From: a bacterium
GTDB taxonomy: Bacteria; Myxococcota; UBA727; JAUIJE01
Direction: 5' to 3'
Assembly (NCBI GenBank): GCA_030431455.1
Contig: JAUIJE010000020.1
Span: forward strand, 62,001 to 126,000
Length of the DNA stretch: 64,000 nucleotides
This document shows, in pieces, positions 53,024-61,652 of the stretch. Each line of letters begins with the position of its first letter. Position 1 is the first letter of the stretch. The translations under genes were made by a program, and so were the position numbers. The notes under the pieces were generated by a model that made no database searches, was not told where the DNA came from, and worked only from the letters and a program-made list of their open reading frames with translations.

Positions 53024-53842
53024 TCAGCTCTGGGGCGAGGGGAACGTGTCCGCGAACCAGCCGCCCCAGGCGTCTTGCAGCGCATCGCCGTCGTCTTTGG
53101 CATCGCCAAACAGGGTCAAGCCAAGGGTCACAAACGCAGACCCCGCATAGCGCTCCACAAAGCCGCCGAACAACAGCCCGCCGGTCTTGTTCACCTGGCG
53201 CAGGCGCAAGCCGAGCTCGTCGGCGGACACCACCTGGCCGGTGAGGGCGGGGGCGAACGACGGGGTGAGCGTGACCTCGTCCCCCGGCTTGGCCCCTTTC
53301 GCGCCCGGCCCGAACGCGGCCGCCAACTTCGCTTGGGCTTCGTCGAGATCTTGGCCCCAAGCCATGAACTGCACTTTGCGGGGCGCGCCGAACGACGAGA
53401 AGTGCTCAACGATTTCTTTGAGCTTGCCCAAAAAGCCGAGCCAACCCTTCTTCACCGCGTCGTACTCTTTGTCCCAGTCCGCGCCTTCGCCGAAGCCCCA
53501 GTTGACGATGCGCACCGTGCAGCCGCCGGCGGCGTTCTTCTCGATCCGGTACTCCTCGACCCGCGGGCTGTCCACGTCGGGGGGCGGCCCCAGCGCGACC
53601 TTTTCCTCCACCTCGAAGGCGTGCACCGTGGCCGGCACCGCCATGCCCGGGCCGAAGGTCAGCGTGCACCGCGCGCCCACCTCTTGGCCCTCGAAGTCGG
53701 CCCCCACGTACCACGCGCTCAGCCCTTCGCTGGTGGACAGGTAGGGCCAGATGTCGCCCGGGGCCGCCGCAATGTCAATGGACACGTCGATGGCGCGGGT
53801 GTCTTCGGGTTTTGTTCCCTTGGGGAATTGGTTGTCGTCCAT
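53024..53842 (-). CDS. SRPBCC (AHSA1-like) protein
   Basis: 272 residues. The START-like fold: IDVSIDIAAAPGDIWPYLSTSEGLSAWYV, ending the module at GWLGFLGKLKEIVEHFSS. A C-terminal extension of about 110 residues contains a second similar half-domain. ATG 53842 overlaps the ArsR stop by one base (TGATG). ArsR-SRPBCC operons are common in many bacteria, the SRPBCC protein usually binding a small hydrophobic ligand. Ligand unknown. Confidence 0.9.
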   Translation of the reverse strand: MDDNQFPKGTKPEDTRAIDVSIDIAAAPGDIWPYLSTSEGLSAWYVGADFEGQEVGARCTLTFGPGMAVPATVHAFEVEEKVALGPPPDVDSPRVEEYRIEKNAAGGCTVRIVNWGFGEGADWDKEYDAVKKGWLGFLGKLKEIVEHFSSFGAPRKVQFMAWGQDLDEAQAKLAAAFGPGAKGAKPGDEVTLTPSFAPALTGQVVSADELGLRLRQVNKTGGLLFGGFVERYAGSAFVTLGLTLFGDAKDDGDALQDAWGGWFADTFPSPQS

Positions 53843-54453
53843 CAGCTGTCCTCCGGGGTGTCGTCGTCGGGGAGACGGGGGTGGGCGCCGACGAACACAC
53901 GAAACCTGCGGCCGTGCTCGGCGTCGGGGCGGTGGTGGCGGGCGGCGATCTCAGCGAACGCGGTGGCGAGGTCGTTGGCGAACGCGGTCCGCGCCGCCGC
54001 GCTCTCGAAGCACACCTCGGCGTCCATGCTCAACGTGGCCAGGGTCTTGCCCGCGTCATCGGCCCCGCGGCGCAACGTCCCCAGCTCGCGGATGGTGCGC
54101 GCGCACAGCGAGAGCAGGGCCCCAAACGAGAATCGGTCCTGCACCGGCCGGCGGTCCACCGCGACCTCGCCGAGGGCGCTGGGCCCGACCACAAACGAGC
54201 GCGCGGTGGCCTGCAACATCACCTCAATGCAATTGCCCCGCTTGTGCTTGCCCACCTTGCGCAGCAGGCCGGCCTTCTCCAAAGCCTTGACGTGGTAGTT
54301 GACCTGTTGGCGGGGGAGGTCGAGGGCCCGGGCCAGCCGGCTCGACGAGCCGGGCTCGACCAGCAACTGCAGAATGCGCAACCGCAACGGGGTGAGCAGG
54401 GCCGCGGCCTGGTCGGTCTGTTCGATCACGTGGACGGGCAACGGGGCGCTCAT
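53842..54453 (-). CDS. ArsR-family winged-helix regulator
   Basis: 203 residues, longer than the minimal ArsR (about 100). The winged helix is at about 17-70 (LLTPLRLRILQLLVEPGSSSRLARALDLPRQQVNYHVKALEKAGLL). No metal-binding Cys motif is visible, so it is not a classical metal sensor; the C-terminal part may sense a ligand or bind the SRPBCC partner. Likely autoregulates together with the SRPBCC gene through the AT-rich region 54454-54602. Confidence 0.88.
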   Translation of the reverse strand: MSAPLPVHVIEQTDQAAALLTPLRLRILQLLVEPGSSSRLARALDLPRQQVNYHVKALEKAGLLRKVGKHKRGNCIEVMLQATARSFVVGPSALGEVAVDRRPVQDRFSFGALLSLCARTIRELGTLRRGADDAGKTLATLSMDAEVCFESAAARTAFANDLATAFAEIAARHHRPDAEHGRRFRVFVGAHPRLPDDDTPEDS

Positions 54454-54602
54454 GGGCCCAGTGTGTAACCGGAAAATAAATTTGTCAAGACACTGAAATG
54501 CGTCGGTATAAATCATTTAAAATCATATGGTTACGATTCTTGTTCAGCATTCTTCTGGGTCGTGGGGCGCGCCGGCGGCGGCCCCGCGCGCTATGGTGCG
54601 GC
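54454..54602. promoter_or_regulatory. AT-rich divergent promoter region with repeat pair
   Basis: 149 nt, unusually AT-rich. On the minus strand TTGACA (complement of 54483-54488) is a perfect -35 for the ArsR gene, with a weak -10 (TACACA) 15 nt on. On the plus strand TTGTCA at 54482-54487 and TATAAA at 54507-54512 are 19 nt apart. AAATCAT repeats directly at 54510-54516 and 54520-54526, one helix turn apart, a candidate operator. Confidence 0.45.
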
Positions 54603-54866
54603 ATGGCCCCGAGGTTCGCGTTCCGGTGGGTGGCAGTGGCGGTGCTTTGCAAAGGCATTGTGGCGCTGGTCTCGGCCGGGTGTGAGCCCGCGCCGGATTT
54701 GGCCGGGGACGACGGCTGCGCGGGCGAGGTCGATCGCCGCTATGCGGTATTGAGCGACGCCGACCGGCCCGACCTTGGCGCCCCGGGCAACGTCTGCGAC
54801 GTGACCGTCCGGGCGGTGTCCGGTCGGTTCGTCGATGAGCACACCCTGCGGGTGCTCGGCCGCTGA
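54603..54866 (+). CDS. Small lipoprotein, hypothetical
   Basis: 87 residues. Lipobox: GIVALVSAGC after a basic/hydrophobic N-terminus (PRFAFRWVAVAVLC). The mature part is acidic with two Cys. No family recognised, and conservation cannot be judged from one window. The start (ATG 54603) lies at the end of the AT-rich promoter region, about 90 nt after the TATAAA box. Confidence 0.55.
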   Translation: MAPRFAFRWVAVAVLCKGIVALVSAGCEPAPDLAGDDGCAGEVDRRYAVLSDADRPDLGAPGNVCDVTVRAVSGRFVDEHTLRVLGR

Positions 54867-54948
54867 GCCCGGTCACGATCTGCCCCCGCGGGGAAATGGA
54901 TCGCGGCCCCCACGCGCTACCTACACAAACCCACAAACAGGACACGCC

Positions 54949-55704
54949 GTGGCCCCGCCCCATGTCACTGCGTTCCGCGTCACCGACGTGCACGCGGTGC
55001 GCTACCGCACCACCTTCGCGGCCGAGACCGCGCTCTTGCACGCCCGGCGGGCCCGCCACGAGGGCCGCCTGGTCATGGCCGAGGTCTGGGGCCAGCGGGC
55101 GGTGCACCGGGCCCCCACCCATACAGTGACATGGTGTGCGGCCCGGGCCGGGCTGTGCACGCTGTACCTGCAGGTCGGCCGGCCCCGCGCGGCCTTGGCC
55201 CAGCTCGAGGGGTGGCCCGCCTGGTGTGCCCCCGCGGTGCGCCACCACCTGGCCGGGCGGGCCCACCATGCGCACGGCGACCTGCCCCGGGCCGAGCCCG
55301 AGCTGCAGCAGGCCCTGCGTCATTTGTTCGGCCGGCCGGCACAAAATCCCCACCGGGCGCGGGTGCTGCTCGACCTCGCCGTGGTCTGGGACGACGCCGG
55401 GCACGAGGACCGCGCGGAGATGGGCCTTCGGACCGCGGCCCGCGCCTGCGCCCTCACCGGCCAGCCCCGCCACCAGGCCGCGGCGTTGCTCGAGCTCGGC
55501 CTGTTGGTGTTCGGCCGCGCCCCCGACGAAGCCAGCGCCCACCTCGAGCAGGCGCTCTTTTTGGCCGAACAAACCGGCGACCGCCGCCTGGTCCGCGACA
55601 TCCTCATCGCCCTGGCCCGGGCCCGCCGGCGCGACGGCGCGCACCGGGCCGCGCTCCGCCTGACCCTCCGGGCGGCCTCCGGGTTCGATCTGGACGGCGA
55701 ATAA
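54949..55704 (+). CDS. TPR-like helical repeat protein
   Basis: 251 residues from GTG 54949 (AGGA site 6 nt upstream). No signal peptide. It is Ala/Leu/Arg/His-rich with paired helices such as VMAEVWGQRAVHRAPTHTVTW, ARVLLDLAVVWDDAGHEDRAEM and HQAAALLELGLLVFGRAPDEA, typical of tetratricopeptide repeats, 5-6 units. A protein-protein scaffold role is likely. It precedes an anti-sigma-type gene by 96 nt on the same strand. Confidence 0.68.
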   Translation: MAPPHVTAFRVTDVHAVRYRTTFAAETALLHARRARHEGRLVMAEVWGQRAVHRAPTHTVTWCAARAGLCTLYLQVGRPRAALAQLEGWPAWCAPAVRHHLAGRAHHAHGDLPRAEPELQQALRHLFGRPAQNPHRARVLLDLAVVWDDAGHEDRAEMGLRTAARACALTGQPRHQAAALLELGLLVFGRAPDEASAHLEQALFLAEQTGDRRLVRDILIALARARRRDGAHRAALRLTLRAASGFDLDGE

Positions 55705-55800
55705 CCCAGCAAAAACAGGGAGTTCACGCCGCGGGTACCCGGCGGAATGTTGGTCGCGGGCGCGGCGTTCTGCATCCGGGCGCCAACTTGCGCCCCGGTC

Positions 55801-56601
55801 ATGAGGGAGACAATCTTGAAACCGGTGCACCAGCGCAAGCCGACCGACTGCCAGGGCCTCCAAATGATGCTCCACTTGTACGTGGACGGAGAACTCGTGG
55901 GCGCGGACAAGGCCGAGCTCGAGGCCCACCTCACCACGTGCCCCACCTGCCGCGCGACCCGCGATGGTCTGTTGTCCCTCAAGCACAGCTTGCGCACCCT
56001 GTCCGGCACCGAGGAGATGTCGCCCGCGGCCGCGGCCCGGGTGCGCACCGCGGTGAAGAGCGCCCGCCAAAAAGAACGCACCCGCGGCGTGCTGCTCGCG
56101 GCCTCGTTGGTGGCGATGCTCTTGCTCGGGGTGGGCACCGCGTTTTGGTTGTTTGACGGGGCCCGCGCGCCCGCCCACCAACAAAAGCTCGCCGCCTACG
56201 CGGTGCAGCTGCATGAACTCGACGTGCCCGTCGACCTCGCCACCCCCGACCGCGCCCGGGCCGAGCGGTATCTCGCCACCCGCATGGGCGAGCCGGTGCC
56301 CGTGCCCGCCCTCGAGACCCGCGGCTTCGGGCTGCGCGGGGCCCGGGTGGTGGGGGTCGGCGAGATGCCGTCGGCGCAGCTGGTGTACATGGGCGACCTC
56401 GGCCAGCGCCTGAGCGTGGTGGTGTGGCCGGACAAGGGCGGTCAGCTGGCGCGGCGGGCGGGCCTGTCCGCGGCGGCGTTGGCGGTGGGGCACGACGACG
56501 ACGTGACCGTGCTCCTGCACAACGACGACGCGGTGGTGGCGGCCACCGGCGACGTGGACGGCGCCACGCTGCATGCGCTGTTTGTGCCGCCGGGCCGGTG
56601 A
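55801..56601 (+). CDS. Zinc-finger anti-sigma-factor-like membrane protein
   Basis: 266 residues from ATG 55801; a TTG five codons later with an AGGGAG site is an alternative start. The N-terminal zinc anti-sigma pattern is visible: HLYVDGEL...AHLTTCPTC (His...Cys-x2-Cys). One TM helix (GVLLAASLVAMLLLGVGTAFWLF) and a periplasmic domain of about 150 residues follow. The cognate ECF sigma gene is not adjacent, which is unusual. The stop overlaps the GNAT start as GTGA. Confidence 0.82.
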   Translation: MRETILKPVHQRKPTDCQGLQMMLHLYVDGELVGADKAELEAHLTTCPTCRATRDGLLSLKHSLRTLSGTEEMSPAAAARVRTAVKSARQKERTRGVLLAASLVAMLLLGVGTAFWLFDGARAPAHQQKLAAYAVQLHELDVPVDLATPDRARAERYLATRMGEPVPVPALETRGFGLRGARVVGVGEMPSAQLVYMGDLGQRLSVVVWPDKGGQLARRAGLSAAALAVGHDDDVTVLLHNDDAVVAATGDVDGATLHALFVPPGR

Positions 56602-57194
56602 CGATCACCCTGCGCCCGTTTCGCCCCGCGGACGCCGCCGGGGTGCGGGCGATCTACGCGCCCTTCGTCACCGATACTGCAGTTACATTTGAGACGGACG
56701 TGCCCGACGCCGGGGCGTTTGTGACCCGGTCCCAAGACGGGCCGGCCACCTGGTTGGTGGCCACCGAGGGGCCAGACCTGCTCGGGTATGCGTACGCGGG
56801 GCCACACCGCGTGCGGTGCGCGTACCGGTTCTCGACGGAGACCTCGATCTACCTGGGCCCCGCTGGCCGGGGCCGCGGGCTGGGGCGGGCCCTGTACGGC
56901 GCGGTGCTCGATCTCGCCGCCGCCCAGGGGTATGTCACTGCATTTGGCGTGGTCGCGCTGCCCAACGAGGCGAGCGTGGGGCTGCACCAGACGCTCGGCT
57001 TTGTGCCCGTCGGCGTACACCGCAAAACCGGCCTCAAGCACGGGGCCTGGCACGACGTGCTCTGGCTCGAAAAAATCCTCGACGACCACGCCGCCACCGA
57101 ACGCCCCGACCCGGTGCCCCTGACCGCCCTCGACCCCGCGCGTGTGGACGCGGTCTGTGCCCGGCACGGCGCGGCGTTGGTCAAATCTGGTTGA
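56598..57194 (+). CDS. GNAT acetyltransferase, phosphinothricin/PAT-like
   Basis: 198 residues from GTG 56598. The N-terminal DAAGVRAIYAPFVTDTAVTFET and the acetyl-CoA loop IYLGPAGRGRGLGRALYGAV match the PAT/MddA group that acetylates phosphinothricin, methionine sulfone or sulfoximine. The block NEASVGLHQTLGFVPVGVHRKTGLKHGAWHD-type (LGF..VG..R..G.KHG.W.D) is diagnostic. It ends within the convergent next gene (overlap of 14 nt). Confidence 0.9.
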   Translation: MTITLRPFRPADAAGVRAIYAPFVTDTAVTFETDVPDAGAFVTRSQDGPATWLVATEGPDLLGYAYAGPHRVRCAYRFSTETSIYLGPAGRGRGLGRALYGAVLDLAAAQGYVTAFGVVALPNEASVGLHQTLGFVPVGVHRKTGLKHGAWHDVLWLEKILDDHAATERPDPVPLTALDPARVDAVCARHGAALVKSG

Positions 57195-57597
57195 CCCACT
57201 TGGCGTCCACCTGCAGCGCCGCGAGCTGACCCCGCAACCGGCGCAGCAGCTCCGACGCGCGCAACACCCCGTCGGCGCCCGGCGCGGGCCACGCCTGCTT
57301 CATCGTCGACAAAAACCGATGCGCGGTGCGCACGTACCACGCCGCCTCCGGCCCGAGCACGTGGGCGGCGCGGCCCAGAATGTCCAGGTGCCGCGCGAAC
57401 GGGAACGCCACCTGCGCCCAATCCCGGCACCGGGTGTGCACCGCATCGGGATAGCTCACGATCCACCACTGCTCGGTCCCGAACCCCCCGCCGCACACAC
57501 AACACCGAAACCGCAGCCGCCCGGCGCTCTCCGCAATATGGCTTCCGTCGTGCGCGCGCCCCATCCGACCTCCTCGGCCGCAGGGGTGATCTGACAT
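57181..57597 (-). CDS. Hypothetical protein with CxxC zinc-ribbon-like start
   Basis: 138 residues from ATG 57597. The first 45 residues have RCCVCGGGF and HTRCRDW, a possible zinc site. The rest is helical (HLDILGRAAHVLGPEAAWYVRTAHRFL). No known family. Convergent with the GNAT gene and divergent from the next lipoprotein gene, 220 nt away. Confidence 0.65.
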   Translation of the reverse strand: MSDHPCGRGGRMGRAHDGSHIAESAGRLRFRCCVCGGGFGTEQWWIVSYPDAVHTRCRDWAQVAFPFARHLDILGRAAHVLGPEAAWYVRTAHRFLSTMKQAWPAPGADGVLRASELLRRLRGQLAALQVDAKWVNQI

Positions 57598-57817
57598 CGC
57601 GGCCTGTATGAGATCCGATCCGTACGATCGCGGGTTGCGATCGATCCAGCAGATCCGGCGCGCGGGCGTGGCCGTCGTCGGGCAGAGCCGCGTCCGCACG
57701 CAACTTTCACCGTTCAAAAAAACGCATCAGCCGTTGCGCGTTCGCCGCCGGCGCCGGCGCAAATCATCCGCCTCTCGTACGTTTGCGCACCCTCTGGCCC
57801 CAGGTCATACTGCCCCG

Positions 57818-59506
57818 ATGCGGTGTTTGGTCCTTTCTCTCCTCGCGGTTGTGTCCCTCACCCTCTCCCTGGCGGGCTGTCCCAGCGAGCCTGGTGGCCT
57901 CGAGCCGGAGCCCAGCCCCGAGCCGGAGCCCGGGCCCGACGAAGGGGAGGAGGGTGGCCCTTGCCGGGCCGACGGCACCTGTGATGCCGACCTGCAGTGC
58001 CTGAGCGGGCTGTGCGTGGAGATTCCCGATGTCGATCGCGACGCCGGGCTGCCGGACGTGACCACCCCCGCGCCGGGCACCGAAGGGGGCCCCTGCCTCG
58101 CCAACGGCGTGTGCAACGACGACCTCCAATGCATCGCTGAGGTGTGCACCGACGTCGCCGGGGACGGGGATGGCGACGGGGATGGAGACGGCGACGGCGA
58201 TGGAGATGGTGACGGTGATGGAGATGGCGACGGAGATGGAGACGGCGATGGAGATGGCGACGGCGATGGAGATGGTGACGGCGACGGCGACGGCGACGGC
58301 GATGGGGGTGTGATCGGCGCCGACGCGGGCCCGCTGGTCTGGATTTGTGAACAAGGCTGGCTCGGCGATGGCTTTTGCGACTGCGGGTGCGGCGCGCCCG
58401 ACCCGGAGGATTGTGGCGATGACCCCGCGGTGAGCGAATGCCAATACTGCGTGCCCTGTGATGGGTTCCAGGTGATTCAGTGTACCAATCCACAGGCATT
58501 GGTGGACCCCAACAACTATTGGGAATGTGCCCCCGGGGTCGACGCGGGTGTCATCCCCGAGCCGGAGCCGTCCCCCGAGCCCGAAGGGCCTGCGCCCTCC
58601 TGGTGTGACTCCGACGCCGGCCCCCCGTTCGAGCTGTACCAGCCGCCGGGCGGATTCCCGGCCAACTGTGACAACCTGCCCACCGGGCTGACCGCGATCG
58701 AGATCACCGGCCCCATCGCCACCGAGGACCTCGCGTTCGACAACGCCGGCAATCTCGTGGGGGCGGACGGCAACGGCAACCTGTTCCGATCGCCCAGGAC
58801 CGGTCAGCCGGTGCTGTGGTCGCCGGACATCCCCAACGGGGACAATTTCATTGCCGCGGTCCGGTTCCTGCCCAACGGCGACCTTGTCTACGCCGGCACC
58901 GACACCGACGCGGTGTGGCGCGTGGACCAGTTCACCGGGGGCCGTACGTTGCTCTTTTCCTGCGGCGGCAACTGCTACCCCAACGGCATGACCGTCGACC
59001 TCACCGGACGCGTGTTCGTCGCCGAGCAGAACACCTCCCGGGTCCGCTGGGTCGACCCCGACACCGGCGAGAGCGAAATCGTGGCCAACAACCTGTTCAA
59101 CGCCAACGGCATCACCTTCAGCCCCGACTACCGCAAGCTCTACGTGGGCAGCTTTGGCGGCGGAACCATCACCCAGATCGAGGTCAACGACGACGGGACC
59201 TTCGGCACCCCGGTGGTGTTGCGGGCCCAGATCGGAGGCGGCGGCCTCGACGGCATGGCCGTCGACGAGTGCGCCAACGTGTACATCTGTGAATATGGCC
59301 CCGGCCGGGTGTGGCGCATCTCCCAAGACGGATGCTCCGCCGAGGTGGTGGTCGATCCCAACAGCGCGTGGATTCCCAACCTCCAGTGGGGGTCTGGGTT
59401 CGGCGAGTGGGACGAACGCATTCTGTACGTCGGCGACATCAACTCGAACACCACCTGGGAAGTCCCGGACATCGGGGTGGCGTCGAAGTTGCGGCCGTAT
59501 CCCTGA
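57818..59506 (+). CDS. Lipoprotein with Gly-Asp linker and SMP-30/NHL-like beta-propeller
   Basis: 562 residues from ATG 57818. Lipobox VSLTLSLAGC. Two short Cys-rich modules (GGPCRADGTCDADLQCLSGLC; GGPCLANGVCNDDLQC) and a 24-unit Gly-Asp repeat (residues 115-162) lead to a Cys-rich module, then a propeller of the SMP-30/gluconolactonase or NHL type. Its blades include TEDLAFDNAGNLVGADGNGN, NGMTVDLTGRVFVAEQNTSRVRW and NGITFSPDYRKLYVGSFGGG. Lactonase metal ligands are not certain. Surface-exposed; may bind a sugar or peptide. First gene of the envelope cluster with the dikinase-like protein, on the same strand, 47 nt apart. Confidence 0.85.
   Translation: MRCLVLSLLAVVSLTLSLAGCPSEPGGLEPEPSPEPEPGPDEGEEGGPCRADGTCDADLQCLSGLCVEIPDVDRDAGLPDVTTPAPGTEGGPCLANGVCNDDLQCIAEVCTDVAGDGDGDGDGDGDGDGDGDGDGDGDGDGDGDGDGDGDGDGDGDGDGDGDGGVIGADAGPLVWICEQGWLGDGFCDCGCGAPDPEDCGDDPAVSECQYCVPCDGFQVIQCTNPQALVDPNNYWECAPGVDAGVIPEPEPSPEPEGPAPSWCDSDAGPPFELYQPPGGFPANCDNLPTGLTAIEITGPIATEDLAFDNAGNLVGADGNGNLFRSPRTGQPVLWSPDIPNGDNFIAAVRFLPNGDLVYAGTDTDAVWRVDQFTGGRTLLFSCGGNCYPNGMTVDLTGRVFVAEQNTSRVRWVDPDTGESEIVANNLFNANGITFSPDYRKLYVGSFGGGTITQIEVNDDGTFGTPVVLRAQIGGGGLDGMAVDECANVYICEYGPGRVWRISQDGCSAEVVVDPNSAWIPNLQWGSGFGEWDERILYVGDINSNTTWEVPDIGVASKLRPYP
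58160..58303 (+). repeat. Gly-Asp coding repeat, 24 dipeptides
   Basis: 144 nt of GGN-GAY hexamers encoding residues 115-162 of the propeller lipoprotein, codon-mixed. Length is a candidate for strain variation. Confidence 0.95.
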
Positions 59507-59553
59507 GTTCTGACCTTGAAAGGGCCGCGGGGCCTCACGAGGGAGTGTAGACG

Positions 59554-61620
59554 ATGATGACGCGCGTGACGTGGTGCAGCCTGTTGACCTTGGCACTGTT
59601 GACCCCCCTGGGGGCGGGTTGCCCCACCGATCCTGGCGACGGCGACGGGGACGGCGATGGCGACGGGGACGGCGACGGAGACGGGGATTGGGAATGCACC
59701 ATCCCCGCGGGAGAAGAGCCTCCCTTCGCCGAGCAGATCGGCTGTCTGGAAGACTACTTGGCGTTGGCCTCCGATCCGGTGGTGGCGAGCATCCCCGGGG
59801 CGCAGTCGATGAAGACGGTGATCGACCGGGTGGACGGCAACCACCTCTATTTCCAGAACAGCAAAGAGTATTTGATCCACTGGGAGTTCGCGTCCGCCCA
59901 CCTCTCGGGCAACGGCCTGCCCATCGTGCCCGACCTCGGGCAGTTCAACGCGGTGGAGTACTACAGCCCCGATCGGCGTTTTATCCTCGGGGCGCTCACC
60001 TACTTTGCCGGCCCTGACATCTACGCGTTCGAGATCTCGCCGTATGACACTGCATCGCTGGAGTTCATCCAGACCGCGTTCGACCTGATCAAAGCCAATA
60101 CCTACTTTGGCGACCGCCTGCGCTTCCACCCCACGTCGGTGACGGTGGAGCAACGGGTGGCGGGCGCCGATCCGGACAAGCTCCCCATCGTCACCACCGA
60201 TGAGCTGTTCGCCGGCATCGACTACCAACCGCTCAACCTCGCCGAGGCCATCGGGTCGCTCCGATTCGTCAACGCCGACGAGCTCGCGGACACCTACTTG
60301 TCGTTCCGTGACATTGTGGTGCTCGACAACGTGCCCAATGACATTTCAGTGGTGAGCGGCATCGTCACCGAAGAGTTCCAGACCCCCCTCAGCCACATCA
60401 ACGTGCTGTCCCAGAATCGCGGCACCCCCAACATGGGCCTGCGCGGGGCGACCACCAACCAAAGCCTGCGCGACCTCGAGGGCAAGTGGGTGCGGCTCGA
60501 CGTCAACGCCCTGGACTGGACGGTGGAGGAGGTCACCCAAGAGGAGGCGGACCAATGGTGGGAGGACCATCGGCCGGACGCGGTCCAGGTGCCGAGCCTG
60601 GACACCTCGGTGACCGGGCTGTGGGACATGGCCGACATCTTGGACCACGAGCTGGGGCTCAAAGAATCGATCAAGGCCGTCATCCCTGCGTTCGGGGGCA
60701 AAGCGTCCCACTATGCAGCATTGGCGGAGGTCCCCGAGGTCCCGGTGCCGGCGGCGTTTGCCATCCCGGTGTCGTACTACGTGCAGTTCATGGAGCAGAA
60801 CGGCTTCGACACGCAGATCGAGGCCATGCTCGCCGACGACGAGTTCAACGGGAACGCCCAGACCCGGGACGCGCTCCTCGAGGATCTGCGCGACCAGATG
60901 ATGATCGCGCCGGTGGACGAGGCGTTTGAGGCGGAGCTCATGGCCAAGCTCGCCGCCGACTTCCCCGACACCCGCATGCGGTTCCGCTCGTCCACCAACG
61001 CAGAGGACCTTGATGGCTTCACCGGCGCGGGGCTGTACACCTCCAAGACCGGGGACCCCAACGACCCCGACAAGCCGGTGCTCGACGCCATCCGCGAAGT
61101 CTGGTCCAGCGTGTGGTTCTTCCGGGCCTATGAAGAGCGGAGCTACCGGAGCATCGACCACACCCAGGTGGGCATGGCGTTGCTTGTGCACCGCTCGTTC
61201 CCCGACGAGGACGCCAACGGCGTGGCCCTGACCGCCAACCCCTTCGACACCACCGGCCTAGAGCCCGGTTTTTACATCAACGTGCAAGAGGGCGAGGCCT
61301 CCGTGGTCAAACCCGACGCGGGGGTGAGCACCGATCAGTTCATCTACCAGTACGACCTGCCCGGCCAGCCGATCATCTTTTTTGGGCACAGCAATCTCAT
61401 TCCCCAGGGCGAGACCGTGCTCACCGTCGAGGAGACGTACCAGCTGGGCACGGCGTTGAAGAAGATCCACACGTACTTCTACGCCGCCTACGGGCCGCAG
61501 CCGGGGCAGAGTCCCTGGTACGCGATGGACGTGGAGTTCAAGTTTGACACCGCCCCCGGCAGCGACGTGAGCGAGCTGTGGGTAAAACAGGCCCGGCCCC
61601 ACCCCGGCCGCGGTCAATGA
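59554..61620 (+). CDS. Exported lipoprotein dikinase-like protein: phosphohistidine domain then PEP-synthase/PPDK-type ATP-grasp domain
   Basis: 688 residues. Lipoprotein signal (TRVTWCSLLTLALLTPLGAGC) and a 9-unit Gly-Asp linker (residues 28-45) precede an unknown domain to about 250. A phosphohistidine (swivelling) domain is seen as GIVTEEFQTPLSHINVLSQN with His281. The C-terminal ATP-grasp domain has FGGKASHYAAL (Lys383) and MRFRSSTNAEDLDGF (478-485), the PPDK/PEP-synthase nucleotide site. His domain before ATP-grasp is the order of glucan water dikinase, opposite to PEP synthase. Family members phosphorylate glucans, pyruvate or rifampin. An exported ATP-using enzyme is puzzling: where the ATP comes from is unknown. 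Catalytic residues look intact. Confidence 0.85.
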   Translation: MMTRVTWCSLLTLALLTPLGAGCPTDPGDGDGDGDGDGDGDGDGDWECTIPAGEEPPFAEQIGCLEDYLALASDPVVASIPGAQSMKTVIDRVDGNHLYFQNSKEYLIHWEFASAHLSGNGLPIVPDLGQFNAVEYYSPDRRFILGALTYFAGPDIYAFEISPYDTASLEFIQTAFDLIKANTYFGDRLRFHPTSVTVEQRVAGADPDKLPIVTTDELFAGIDYQPLNLAEAIGSLRFVNADELADTYLSFRDIVVLDNVPNDISVVSGIVTEEFQTPLSHINVLSQNRGTPNMGLRGATTNQSLRDLEGKWVRLDVNALDWTVEEVTQEEADQWWEDHRPDAVQVPSLDTSVTGLWDMADILDHELGLKESIKAVIPAFGGKASHYAALAEVPEVPVPAAFAIPVSYYVQFMEQNGFDTQIEAMLADDEFNGNAQTRDALLEDLRDQMMIAPVDEAFEAELMAKLAADFPDTRMRFRSSTNAEDLDGFTGAGLYTSKTGDPNDPDKPVLDAIREVWSSVWFFRAYEERSYRSIDHTQVGMALLVHRSFPDEDANGVALTANPFDTTGLEPGFYINVQEGEASVVKPDAGVSTDQFIYQYDLPGQPIIFFGHSNLIPQGETVLTVEETYQLGTALKKIHTYFYAAYGPQPGQSPWYAMDVEFKFDTAPGSDVSELWVKQARPHPGRGQ
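59635..59688 (+). repeat. Gly-Asp coding repeat, 9 dipeptides
   Basis: 54 nt of GGN-GAY hexamers just after the lipobox of the dikinase-like lipoprotein, forming a flexible surface spacer. Confidence 0.95.
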
Positions 61621-61652
61621 CAAGCGGCGGCGACGCCAAGAGAGGGTGAAGC

